Positions 55,174 to 63,160 of a stretch of 64,000 nucleotides of DNA are shown here, piece by piece. The stretch comes from Varibaculum vaginae (lineage in GTDB: Bacteria; Actinomycetota; Actinomycetes; Actinomycetales; Actinomycetaceae). Below the pieces are notes generated by a model that was not told where the DNA came from, made no database searches, and saw only the letters and a program-made list of their open reading frames with translations. The position numbers and the translations under genes are program-made. Position 1 is the stretch's first letter; every line of letters begins with the position of its first letter. Where the stretch lies: contig NZ_UWNY01000001.1 in assembly GCF_900604285.1 (NCBI RefSeq), positions 62,001 to 126,000 on the forward strand. The letters are read 5' to 3'.

Positions 55174-55271
55174 GCAAGAATGCACAGAAAGCTAATTTCA
55201 CTACGGAACGTTTACGGAACGCAGCGTTTTCATCTGACCACGTTCTGACATGGTTAGCAAACTAGTTTCAT

Positions 55272-55300
55272 GAGACAACGTTGAGACAACGCGGAGACAA
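55272..55300. repeat. Tandem 11-bp repeat
   Basis: GAGACAACGTT, GAGACAACGCG and GAGACAA lie head to tail, 2.6 copies, about 50 bp beyond the 3' end of tRNA-Leu. The function is unknown. Confidence 0.6.
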
Positions 55301-55306
55301 TTTTTA

Positions 55307-55336
55307 TTTTGACCCTTGCGTTCTCGCTGGTCAAAA
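55307..55336 (-). terminator. Hairpin downstream of tRNA-Leu
   Basis: On the minus strand TTTTGACC and GGTCAAAA pair (8 bp), with an inner GCG-AGAA-CGC stem, 10 bp past the encoded CCA. It may be a terminator or processing signal; the following sequence is A-rich rather than U-rich. Confidence 0.45.
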
Positions 55337-55346
55337 CCTTAATGTT

Positions 55347-55435
55347 TGGTGCGCAAGGGGGGACTTGAACCCCCATGCCCGGTAAAGGGCACACGGACCT
55401 GAACCGTGCGCGTCTACCAATTCCGCCACTTGCGC
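55347..55435 (-). tRNA. tRNA-Leu (anticodon CAG)
   Basis: A class II tRNA with acceptor arms GCGCAAG and CTTGCGC, discriminator A, encoded CCA (55347-55349), anticodon stem CACGG/CCGTG with loop TTCAGGT reading CAG, the long variable arm TGCCCTTTACCGGGCA and T-loop GGTTCAAGTCC. It reads CUG. Confidence 0.96.
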
Positions 55436-55686
55436 TTCGGTTTAACGCCGGGAAGCGTCAACCAACGAATAGAAATCTACCCCGAAACCAAAGGCGAGAG
55501 CAAGCCTACAGGTAAAAGGCGTTATGTTTCACAACGTTTACTACCAAATTTTGCAAGCATGGATAAAACATTCCTGCTGCTGTAGATTCCCCCCTGACAG
55601 CGCTCCTAATATTGCCCTATTCACCCTGCGATAATACTTCTCAGAGATTTTTCTATTACCCTGGGACTTAGGCATATTTATTGCCT

Positions 55687-55725
55687 ACTGCTTTTTCCCG
55701 GCAAACCCCGGCTAAAAGTAGCAGT
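55687..55725 (+). other. Potential hairpin in the fhaA leader
   Basis: ACTGCT pairs with AGCAGT, with internal TTTT/AAAA and CCGG/CCGG pairing, 48 bp ahead of fhaA. A smaller TAGGCA/TGCCTA stem sits at 55669-55687. No firm promoter can be named in 55436-55772, which otherwise holds nothing coding. Confidence 0.35.
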
Positions 55726-55772
55726 GCAGGATACTTCCCGCAGATCTGGTTTTTACAGGAGAGGACGGAAAT

Positions 55773-56468
55773 ATGGGAGTGGTAGACCGCTTCGAAAGAG
55801 CTGTGTCCCAAGGAGTGAATGCTCCCTTTTCTAAAATGTTCGCCAGTTCAATAAAAGCAGTGGACGTAAAGTCAGCTATTCGTGAAAGCATGGACACTTC
55901 CCGCGCTACTTTGAGCGATGGTCGCGTAGTAGTCCCTAACGAGTACCGCGTACTCCTAAACGAAAAAGACTTCCAGTCAGTTATGGATCAGAACTCACAG
56001 GTATTTGCGCAAGAATTAGCGCAAGATGCCACCGCTTATGCCACGGAGCAAAGCTACGTGTTCGTAGGTCCAGTGGAAGTTACTTTCTCTGCCGGGCAAT
56101 ACCCTCTCGGAGAACTAAAAATCGAAAACACTATCCGCCGCGGCCCCGCCGCGCCGGTAACTACCGCCGGCGCCAGTCCTTCCCATCCAATTATTGATAT
56201 CGAAGGACAACAGTGGCTGTTAACCGAACCAGTAACGGTAATAGGGAGAGGCTCTGAGGCAGATATCGTGGTTCACGACCCGGGGGTATCCCGTCGCCAT
56301 CTGGAACTACGAATCACTTCCCAGGGGGTAATCGCCACCGATTTGGGATCTACCAACGGCTCCTACGTAGAGGGTCACCGTATTAGCGCCGCGACTCTCT
56401 TAGACGGAAACGAAATAACCATCGGTCGCACTCACCTGCTATTTTGGACATCAAGCGCGGATGAATAA
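55773..56468 (+). CDS. fhaA: FhaA: DUF3662 and FHA domain protein
   Basis: A 231-residue protein. The N-terminal DUF3662 domain (VVDRFERAVSQGVNAPFSKM onward) is that of mycobacterial FhaA; the C-terminal FHA domain carries the phosphothreonine-binding residues in VIGRGSEADIVVHDPGVSRR and the DLGSTNGSYVEG loop. The linker is much shorter than in M. tuberculosis FhaA (about 530 residues). FhaA binds phosphorylated partners such as the pseudokinase of MviN to restrain peptidoglycan synthesis. It is the first gene of the kinase/phosphatase operon, with a strong AGGAGAGG site. Confidence 0.93.
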   Translation: MGVVDRFERAVSQGVNAPFSKMFASSIKAVDVKSAIRESMDTSRATLSDGRVVVPNEYRVLLNEKDFQSVMDQNSQVFAQELAQDATAYATEQSYVFVGPVEVTFSAGQYPLGELKIENTIRRGPAAPVTTAGASPSHPIIDIEGQQWLLTEPVTVIGRGSEADIVVHDPGVSRRHLELRITSQGVIATDLGSTNGSYVEGHRISAATLLDGNEITIGRTHLLFWTSSADE

Positions 56469-56480
56469 TAGGCGGTAATC

Positions 56481-56972
56481 GTGGCGGTAGGACTTTTATA
56501 CACCATTCTTCGATTCGGTTTTGTAGCCCTCTTATGGCTGCTAGTAATCGGATTGGTGCTAGTGCTACGTCGCGATATTTTTCTGGCATCTTCGGCATCC
56601 GCAAAATCACCTCTCAACCGGTCACGCGCACGGCGCCCCCAAAATAAGAGAAGCAAGCCTCAAGAATCTAAGCGCAAAGGCCGGCCTCGCTACCTGGCTT
56701 TTACCGGTGGAGCCCTGGCGGGTAATCGTTTAAAACTTGACGGAACCCCTATTCTATTAGGTCGTTCTGGCGACTGCACGGTACCCCTGCGAGACTCCTA
56801 CTCCTCCAATAGACACGCCCGTATATACAACAACAACGGACGCTGGTTTATCGAGGACTTGAACTCAACGAATGGAACATTCGTTGCCAATAAACGCCTC
56901 ACCACAGCTCAGCCGCTAGAGCTAGGAGTCGTGGTGCGGATTGGACAAACAACAATGGAGCTAACTAGATGA
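56481..56972 (+). CDS. fhaB: FhaB/FipA: membrane FHA domain protein
   Basis: A 163-residue protein: an N-terminal membrane helix (FGFVALLWLLVIGLVLVL), a basic linker (SRARRPQNKRSKPQ) and an FHA domain (ILLGRSGDCTVPLRD, SSNRHARIY, IEDLNSTNGTFV). The Ser-Arg-His and Asn residues that read phosphothreonine are present. In mycobacteria FhaB (FipA) links PknA phosphorylation to FtsZ and FtsQ at division. The start is a GTG 12 nt after fhaA, and the end overlaps pstP by four bases. Confidence 0.93.
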   Translation: MAVGLLYTILRFGFVALLWLLVIGLVLVLRRDIFLASSASAKSPLNRSRARRPQNKRSKPQESKRKGRPRYLAFTGGALAGNRLKLDGTPILLGRSGDCTVPLRDSYSSNRHARIYNNNGRWFIEDLNSTNGTFVANKRLTTAQPLELGVVVRIGQTTMELTR

Positions 56973-58153
56973 GCATCGGATTCAACTATGCTGCCCTCTC
57001 CGATATCGGTAAAATCCGTCAATCTAACCAAGATTCGGGTTATGCCGGTCCAAATCTGCTGATACTAGCAGACGGGATGGGTGGTCCAGCCGGTGGAGAT
57101 ATTGCCTCGTCAATAGCAATCGATCATTTACGTGAACTCGACACCCTAGCCGAAAGCCCCGAGGAGGCTCTAGAAAGTCTGCGTTCGACCTTAGGGCAGG
57201 CACATCAGGAACTTTGTGAACGCTCCACCCAAGATCCCGCACTAACCGGCTTCGGTACCACTTGCATTGCGATTAGGCGTAGTGAAAACGCTTTGACTAT
57301 GACTCATATCGGGGATTCACGCGCCTACCGCCTGCGGGGCGGGGAACTACGGCAAATGACCAACGATCATTCTTTTGTGCAATACCTGGTAGACACGGGG
57401 CAGCTCACCCCGGATCAGGCAGAAAATCATCCTCAACGTTCAGTACTACTGCGAGTTCTAGGAGATTCCCAAGAAGACGTAAATCTCGACGAATCTCATC
57501 CGGAACTCAAAGCGGGTGATCGCTGGCTACTATGTTCAGATGGCTTATGTGGTTTCGTTTCCGGGCAAACCATTGGCAAAGTTCTCTATCACAGCGAAAC
57601 CCCGCAACAGGCTTGCGAATCTTTAGTGGAATTGGCACTGAAAGCCGGCGGTCCAGACAATGTGACCTGCGTGGTTGCCGATATAGTAGAAAATCCGCAG
57701 CAAAGCGAGCCGCAAATCGTGGGAGCTGCCGCTACCGACAGACTGTCACAAGTGCGTAATCAGCTAGATGCCCTCTCCCAAGAAACTCTTCGCCTTGAAA
57801 GCGAGAATTCCGACCCTGATATTACTACCGCTAGTGATCAGGCCGAGGATAATTCTTTTTCTCCGGCACGAGCGGCAGTACCGGCAGAGACTAAAAATGA
57901 AGAGACCCGGGTTCCTAGGTTCCGTTGGGGACGGATTACAGGGGTGCTTGTGGGTCTACTGGTTTTGATCGGACTATTTTGGGGAGCTTTATGGTACGGA
58001 ATGTATTCCCGTCCCACTCTCACTCCGACCCCCAATTTGACCTCGGTATCCGAAAATGAATCTAAGGATACTTCGCCCGATAGAGATGCAACTGCGACCG
58101 AAAATCCTTCGCAGACCGAATCCTCTAAATCTGCTCAATCCGACAAATCTTAA
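56969..58153 (+). CDS. pstP: Ser/Thr protein phosphatase PstP (PP2C family)
   Basis: A 394-residue enzyme. The PP2C catalytic domain (1-240) has metal-binding DGMGGPAGGDIASSIA, the THIGDSRAYRLRGG motif and GGPDNVTCVVAD. A polar linker leads to one membrane helix (GVLVGLLVLIGLFWGALWYG) and a Ser/Thr/Glu-rich outside tail that is shorter than in M. tuberculosis PstP. It dephosphorylates PknA, PknB and their targets. It is coupled to fhaB by an ATGA overlap. Confidence 0.95.
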   Translation: MSIGFNYAALSDIGKIRQSNQDSGYAGPNLLILADGMGGPAGGDIASSIAIDHLRELDTLAESPEEALESLRSTLGQAHQELCERSTQDPALTGFGTTCIAIRRSENALTMTHIGDSRAYRLRGGELRQMTNDHSFVQYLVDTGQLTPDQAENHPQRSVLLRVLGDSQEDVNLDESHPELKAGDRWLLCSDGLCGFVSGQTIGKVLYHSETPQQACESLVELALKAGGPDNVTCVVADIVENPQQSEPQIVGAAATDRLSQVRNQLDALSQETLRLESENSDPDITTASDQAEDNSFSPARAAVPAETKNEETRVPRFRWGRITGVLVGLLVLIGLFWGALWYGMYSRPTLTPTPNLTSVSENESKDTSPDRDATATENPSQTESSKSAQSDKS

Positions 58154-58220
58154 ACGGTTATCCATAACCGCGAGCTAAGAAGTCCACACGGTTCCAATAC
58201 AGGAAAGGAGGGAAAGCGCT

Positions 58221-59801
58221 TTGGTAAAGATTAAACATCCCACTGGTCGCCTGGCAGAACTATTTTTAATTACAGTGGCTTTAGCTGCCTGTTTTGCCGG
58301 ATATTTTTCTATTAACGTCAACCGTACAGGCGCCCTCCCTACCTCCTTTGTACTGCATATTTGCATCCTAGCCATCTTCGCTCTTGCTACCCACCTGGCA
58401 GTTCGTTTCTTGGCTCCCTACGCTGACCCAGTGCTATTACCTGCAGTTTTGATGCTCAACGGCATCGGCTTGGTGATGATTTATCGCCTTGATTTGGCTT
58501 ATGGCCCCAATTCTCAGCTTTATATAGGTTTCAAGCAGGCGATATTTACCCTGCTAGGCGTGATTTTAATGATAGTTACCTTGGCAGTCGTGCGCGACTA
58601 TCGCAAACTTCGTAACTACACCTATCTTTCAATGCTACTGGCAATTGTGCTTCTTTTACTGCCGCTGGCACCGCTCATTGGGCGCACCATTAATGGTGCC
58701 CGGATTTGGATTTATATCGGCTTTTCACTCCAACCTTCCGAGATCGCCAAGATTTGCCTGGCTATTTTCTTCGCCGGATATTTAACCACCCGCCGTGAAG
58801 CGTTAATTCAAGGCGGAAAATCACTGCTGGGAATGCAATTGCCGCGCCTGCGGGATCTCGGTCCCCTGGTAGTGGTCTGGGCAGCCTCAATTTTAATTTT
58901 AGTATTCGAGCGCGACCTGGGAACTTCACTGCTAATCTTTGGTTTATTTGTGGCGATGTTGTATGTGGCCACTAACCAGACCTCTTGGCTTTTAATCGGT
59001 GCTATTCTCTTCGCGCCGGCGGTATTCTTAGCTGCCCGAATGTTTTCGCACGTACAAGCGCGGATAGATGTTTGGCTTCACGCCCTCGAACCTGAAGTTT
59101 ATTCCCGTACAGTCGGTGGTTCCGGACAGTTGGTTTCTGGGCTTTTCGGAATGTCCGATGGTGAAATCCTAGGTACTGGTTGGGCACAAGGCTCTCCCTC
59201 GCTAACCCCTTTTGCTAACTCTGATTTTATTTTCGCTTCACTCGGAGAAGAACTGGGATTAACTGGTTCTTTAGCCATTCTCACCCTCTACCTGGTTTTT
59301 GTGGAACGGGGACTACGCACCGCTTTAATAGTGCGTGACAGTTTCGGAAAATTATTGGCAGCCGGGTTTGCTTTCACTATCGGATTCCAAGTGTTTGTAG
59401 TGGTAGGAGGGGTTACCAGGGTCATTCCTTCTACCGGCCTCACCTTACCTTTTGTCGCAGCCGGCGGTTCTTCTCTGGTAGCCAACTGGGTGATTCTGGC
59501 GTTATTGCTGCGTCTTTCAAATGAGGCACGCAAGCCGGTAGCTACCGAGAGCGGAGTCATTGATACTGCCGAACTGGAAGCGGTGATTGCCCGCCAAAAC
59601 GCCAAACAAACCGTGGTGAAGAGCATACCCTCCGTATCTCCCGCTGTTCGCGACGTCACCGCCATACCTCCTCGCGAAGCCCGTAAACCAGTTACCTGGA
59701 CACCTACAGCTGCGCAAAGTCACCGCGCTAATTCCGTAGACGCTGTCCCCTCCCACCTCCAACAATCGTTTGGAGGTGAACGTCATGAATCCACAGATTA
59801 A
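58221..59801 (+). CDS. rodA: SEDS peptidoglycan glycosyltransferase RodA
   Basis: A 526-residue SEDS-family protein with about 12 membrane helices. The conserved segments are GRTINGARIWIYIGFSLQPS, EIAKICLAIFFAGYL, FERDLGTSLLIFGLFVAML, LGTGWAQGSPSLTPFANSDF and the terminal LPFVAAGGSSLVANWV. It polymerises lipid II during elongation, partnered by the transpeptidase PbpA that follows. The start is TTG at 58221 behind GGAGGG, as no ATG or GTG is suitably placed. The 17-bp overlap with pbpA indicates coupling. Confidence 0.95.
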   Translation: MVKIKHPTGRLAELFLITVALAACFAGYFSINVNRTGALPTSFVLHICILAIFALATHLAVRFLAPYADPVLLPAVLMLNGIGLVMIYRLDLAYGPNSQLYIGFKQAIFTLLGVILMIVTLAVVRDYRKLRNYTYLSMLLAIVLLLLPLAPLIGRTINGARIWIYIGFSLQPSEIAKICLAIFFAGYLTTRREALIQGGKSLLGMQLPRLRDLGPLVVVWAASILILVFERDLGTSLLIFGLFVAMLYVATNQTSWLLIGAILFAPAVFLAARMFSHVQARIDVWLHALEPEVYSRTVGGSGQLVSGLFGMSDGEILGTGWAQGSPSLTPFANSDFIFASLGEELGLTGSLAILTLYLVFVERGLRTALIVRDSFGKLLAAGFAFTIGFQVFVVVGGVTRVIPSTGLTLPFVAAGGSSLVANWVILALLLRLSNEARKPVATESGVIDTAELEAVIARQNAKQTVVKSIPSVSPAVRDVTAIPPREARKPVTWTPTAAQSHRANSVDAVPSHLQQSFGGERHESTD

Positions 59802-61257
59802 AAGACTTTTCTCTGTAGTTTTCGTAATGTTTTTATCGTTAATGGTGGCCTGTACCTATATCCAGTTCCTGGGGGCGGATGCTCTCAACGCGGATGGACG
59901 AAACTCTCGTGCCTTTTACCGTTCCAAATATATTGAACGCGGCCCCATTATGGTGGGAGACGACGCGATAGCGACTTCAGAGCCCACGAAAGACTCTACT
60001 GGATACCGTAAGCGCTACCACCGAGTTTATTCAGATAAGGCACCGCTTTACTCTAATCTGACCGGTTACCTTTCTCCGGGAGGCAATGCTAGCGGGATTG
60101 AGCGTCTACAGAACTCAGTTTTAATGGGAGAAGCCTCTAGCCAGGCTTTATCGCAGATGCTTAAATATGCGGCAGGAGAAAACCAGAAAGGCGGAGGGGT
60201 ACGCCTAACTATTAACCCTAAGATTCAAGAGGCAGCCGCGCAGGCACTAGGGAATCGCAAAGGCGCAGCAGTAGCGATCAACTATCAGACGGGCGCAATC
60301 CTAGCGGCGGTTACTACCCCTCGTTTTGACCCCAATACCGTGGCAGAAGGTAGCGAGTCAGAATCTCAAAAGACTCTACAGGGATTGAACTCAGACCCGA
60401 TGAAACCAATGCTCGATAGAGCTTTACGGGGAGAGTTCCCACCGGGATCATCCTTCAAGATTATTACGGCTGCCGCTGCACTCGAGCAGGGAATTCGCTC
60501 CCCTGAGGACGAGGTTGACGCCCCCGTATCGATACCTTTACCAGGTTCAAATGCGCGAATTTCTAATGTTGATAACATGGCCTGTGGCAACGGGCACCCT
60601 ACACTTACCTATGCCTTTGCTATTTCCTGCAACACTCCGTTTGCGAAAATTGCGCAGGATTTGGGACACGAAGCTCTGAAAGCTAAGGCTGAAGCCTTCG
60701 GCTTTAACCCGAAGTCCGTTTTGAAAGTACCACTACCAGTACAAAAACCATATTTTCCCACTAGTGACCCGGGAATGCCTTCTTTAATGATGAGTGCTAT
60801 CGGGCAATATGAAGTGCGAACTTCTCCTTTAATGATGGCAACAGTTGCCGGGGCAGTAGCGAATCAAGGCACCCAGGTACGTCCCTTCTTGGTGGCGGCC
60901 GAACTGGGACCAGATGGCCAGGAAACCCGCACCTATCGCTCCGGGGGTACTCTGGGGAAACCTATTTCCAAAGAGGTAGCGCAACAGTTGCGGGGAATGA
61001 TGATTCAGGCGGTAACTCAGGGAATTGATAATTCGGCAGCAGTTACCGGAGTGGAAGTGGGAGCCAAGACGGGAACTGCCGAAATCGGCGGAGGTATGAC
61101 CGATGCCTGGTATGTGGGTTGGGCAGATATTCCTGACTATCCTCTAGCATTCGCAGTAGTAGTTGAGGGAGATTCCGCAGACCCTGCTCCCCATGGCGGA
61201 CCGGTTAGCGGACCGATTGCTAGAACCATGATTCAGGCGGCGATGAATCATGACTGA
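59785..61257 (+). CDS. pbpA: Penicillin-binding protein PbpA (transpeptidase)
   Basis: A 490-residue class B PBP. An N-terminal anchor (SVVFVMFLSLMVACTYIQFL) precedes the dimerisation region and the transpeptidase domain with the Ser-x-x-Lys motif in PPGSSFKIITAAAAL, the Ser-x-Asn motif in AISCNTPFAK and Lys-Thr-Gly in GAKTGTAEIGGG. It cross-links peptidoglycan made by RodA. The frame begins at a TTG at 59770, but the ATG at 59785, eight bases after GGAGG, is the start. pknA begins eight bases before its stop. Confidence 0.95.
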   Translation: MNPQIKRLFSVVFVMFLSLMVACTYIQFLGADALNADGRNSRAFYRSKYIERGPIMVGDDAIATSEPTKDSTGYRKRYHRVYSDKAPLYSNLTGYLSPGGNASGIERLQNSVLMGEASSQALSQMLKYAAGENQKGGGVRLTINPKIQEAAAQALGNRKGAAVAINYQTGAILAAVTTPRFDPNTVAEGSESESQKTLQGLNSDPMKPMLDRALRGEFPPGSSFKIITAAAALEQGIRSPEDEVDAPVSIPLPGSNARISNVDNMACGNGHPTLTYAFAISCNTPFAKIAQDLGHEALKAKAEAFGFNPKSVLKVPLPVQKPYFPTSDPGMPSLMMSAIGQYEVRTSPLMMATVAGAVANQGTQVRPFLVAAELGPDGQETRTYRSGGTLGKPISKEVAQQLRGMMIQAVTQGIDNSAAVTGVEVGAKTGTAEIGGGMTDAWYVGWADIPDYPLAFAVVVEGDSADPAPHGGPVSGPIARTMIQAAMNHD

Positions 61258-63160
61258 TAACCACGTTTTACCTGCGCCACCTCGAGGGCGCGAAGCAGAA
61301 ATGTCAACCCCGGTTGACCCGGTTGCCACTTCTGATCAACAGGCAACCAATGCCCAAAAAGCGATTGCCGCTTTAAAGGTGGGAATGAAGATTTCCGGCC
61401 GTTACCTCTTGCTGTCCCGTTTAGCTATCGGCGGTATGGGCGAAGTCTGGCAATCTCTAGATGAAAAAACTGGGGAACGTCTGGCACTAAAGATTTTGCG
61501 TCCAGAACTGGCTGGGAAAAAACTCTTCCTTTCTCGTCTGCAGATAGAAGCCTACAACGCGTCAAGAGTGCATCACCCTAACCTGGCGGCGGTTCATGCC
61601 TCCGGTGAGGACGGCGGTCTTGGATGGATCAGTATGGAACTGGTTGATGGAGTTTCTTTAACCGAAATTCTTGATCGAGAACGCACCTTAAGCGCTGATT
61701 TCCTGATTTCGGTACTCTATCAAACCGCTGATGCTCTCCGGGCGGTACATGGAGCCGGGATCGTGCACCGCGACATTAAACCCGGCAACATCATGGTTAC
61801 CCCCACTGGGGAAGTAAAACTTACTGATTTTGGGATTTCCAAAGCGCCTGGTCAAGCTAATTTAACCCAGGTTGGAATGGTGATGGGCACTGCCCAGTAT
61901 CTACCTCCCGAGCAGGCAATGGGGCAACCAGCAACGCCCGCCGGCGACCTCTATGCCCTCGGAATTATTGCCTATGAGGCTCTAGTCGGGAAAAGACCGT
62001 TTAGCGGGGAAAAACCGGTAGATATTGCTTTCGCTCATGTCAATAAACCGGTTCCGGCGCTACCAGAGTCGATTCCGGTAGCGCTGCGTGAATTGGTGAT
62101 GCAGCTTTTGGAAAAAGAACCTCAAAACCGGCTGGCAAGTGCCGAACGATTAATGCAGCGCCTGGAGGAAGTTCAAATCTCCCTGACCCATCCTCACCTT
62201 GAGGAACAGGAGCATCCCAGCCTCCAGGAGTCGCTTAACCTATCCCCGCAATCTCAAGAGGCAGCCGGGATTGACCTTGAAGCTGGAGTGCTTTCGGAGC
62301 CAGCCGCAGAGTTAGAAAACTCCCAGGAAGACTTGGAAGAACTAACTGAGCTAGAAAAGATGCACCACAACGCGGCTGCGGTTAAAAAAAGTATTGAACT
62401 GCAGCTTCCTTCCCCTACTTCCTCCCCTCTACCTGCCGAAACTACCCCTGCTCCAGGGGCTGCTTCCGGCAGTAACTGGCGACCCCCGTTTGCTGCTTCC
62501 TGGCCAAAAGAAGAAGACGGATCGCGAATGCTCTATCTTTCCGGAGGAACTGTGCCCGCTCCCCCGGTTCTGCCCGATTCAATTCCTCTTCCTGAGGGCG
62601 CGTGGGATCAGAGAATTAGGCAGCGGCAGCGTCCTCGCGAATTTGCCGAACTCATTCCCCCGGTATCTGCATCCCGCCCACGTTCCCAAATGCAACGCCT
62701 ACGGGCTTTACCCCACGTTTTTAACTGGCGTAAAGCCCCAGCACCTCCTCGCTATGCAACCCCCGACACACCCGAAACCGAAAAGACGGCCTCTTCGCTG
62801 GCGGCACCTTTAGTTTCTTGGAGTCATAGACTGGAATCCCAAATCGGATTACATCCAGCCGATTCCCTAGACGCCGAGGTAGCGCGGCTGCGTTGTCCCT
62901 ACGAAAAAGTTGCCTTCTTCAGCCACAAATGGTGGAAACAAGATATTTCGCGAGCTCGGCATGGACGGCAAAATCGAAACACAGCACTACCCCTGGTTTT
63001 GGTTACTTTAATTTTATGGATTCTCGTAACCGCTCTTAGCTTCGGTATCAGTTTACTGTTTTCAGAGGCTAATTCCTCGGAAGCCTCTACCCAAAAAGCT
63101 ATGATAAATATAGTTTCGGAACAAAAGGAAGATACATGGCAGATTCTCCATACCGCATAG
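61250..63160 (+). CDS. pknA: Ser/Thr protein kinase PknA
   Basis: A 636-residue membrane kinase. The kinase domain (about 45-310) has the glycine loop LAIGGMGEVWQSLD, the ALKIL lysine, the catalytic loop IVHRDIKPGNIM, the activation start LTDFGISKAPG and GTAQYLPPEQA. A long acidic and Pro-rich juxtamembrane region (about 310-580) and one membrane helix near the C-terminus (PLVLVTLILWILVTALSFGI) follow, with a very short outside tail. It is longer than M. tuberculosis PknA (about 430), the difference being the linker. It overlaps pbpA by 8 bp and pknB by 25 bp. Confidence 0.94.
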   Translation: MTDNHVLPAPPRGREAEMSTPVDPVATSDQQATNAQKAIAALKVGMKISGRYLLLSRLAIGGMGEVWQSLDEKTGERLALKILRPELAGKKLFLSRLQIEAYNASRVHHPNLAAVHASGEDGGLGWISMELVDGVSLTEILDRERTLSADFLISVLYQTADALRAVHGAGIVHRDIKPGNIMVTPTGEVKLTDFGISKAPGQANLTQVGMVMGTAQYLPPEQAMGQPATPAGDLYALGIIAYEALVGKRPFSGEKPVDIAFAHVNKPVPALPESIPVALRELVMQLLEKEPQNRLASAERLMQRLEEVQISLTHPHLEEQEHPSLQESLNLSPQSQEAAGIDLEAGVLSEPAAELENSQEDLEELTELEKMHHNAAAVKKSIELQLPSPTSSPLPAETTPAPGAASGSNWRPPFAASWPKEEDGSRMLYLSGGTVPAPPVLPDSIPLPEGAWDQRIRQRQRPREFAELIPPVSASRPRSQMQRLRALPHVFNWRKAPAPPRYATPDTPETEKTASSLAAPLVSWSHRLESQIGLHPADSLDAEVARLRCPYEKVAFFSHKWWKQDISRARHGRQNRNTALPLVLVTLILWILVTALSFGISLLFSEANSSEASTQKAMINIVSEQKEDTWQILHTA

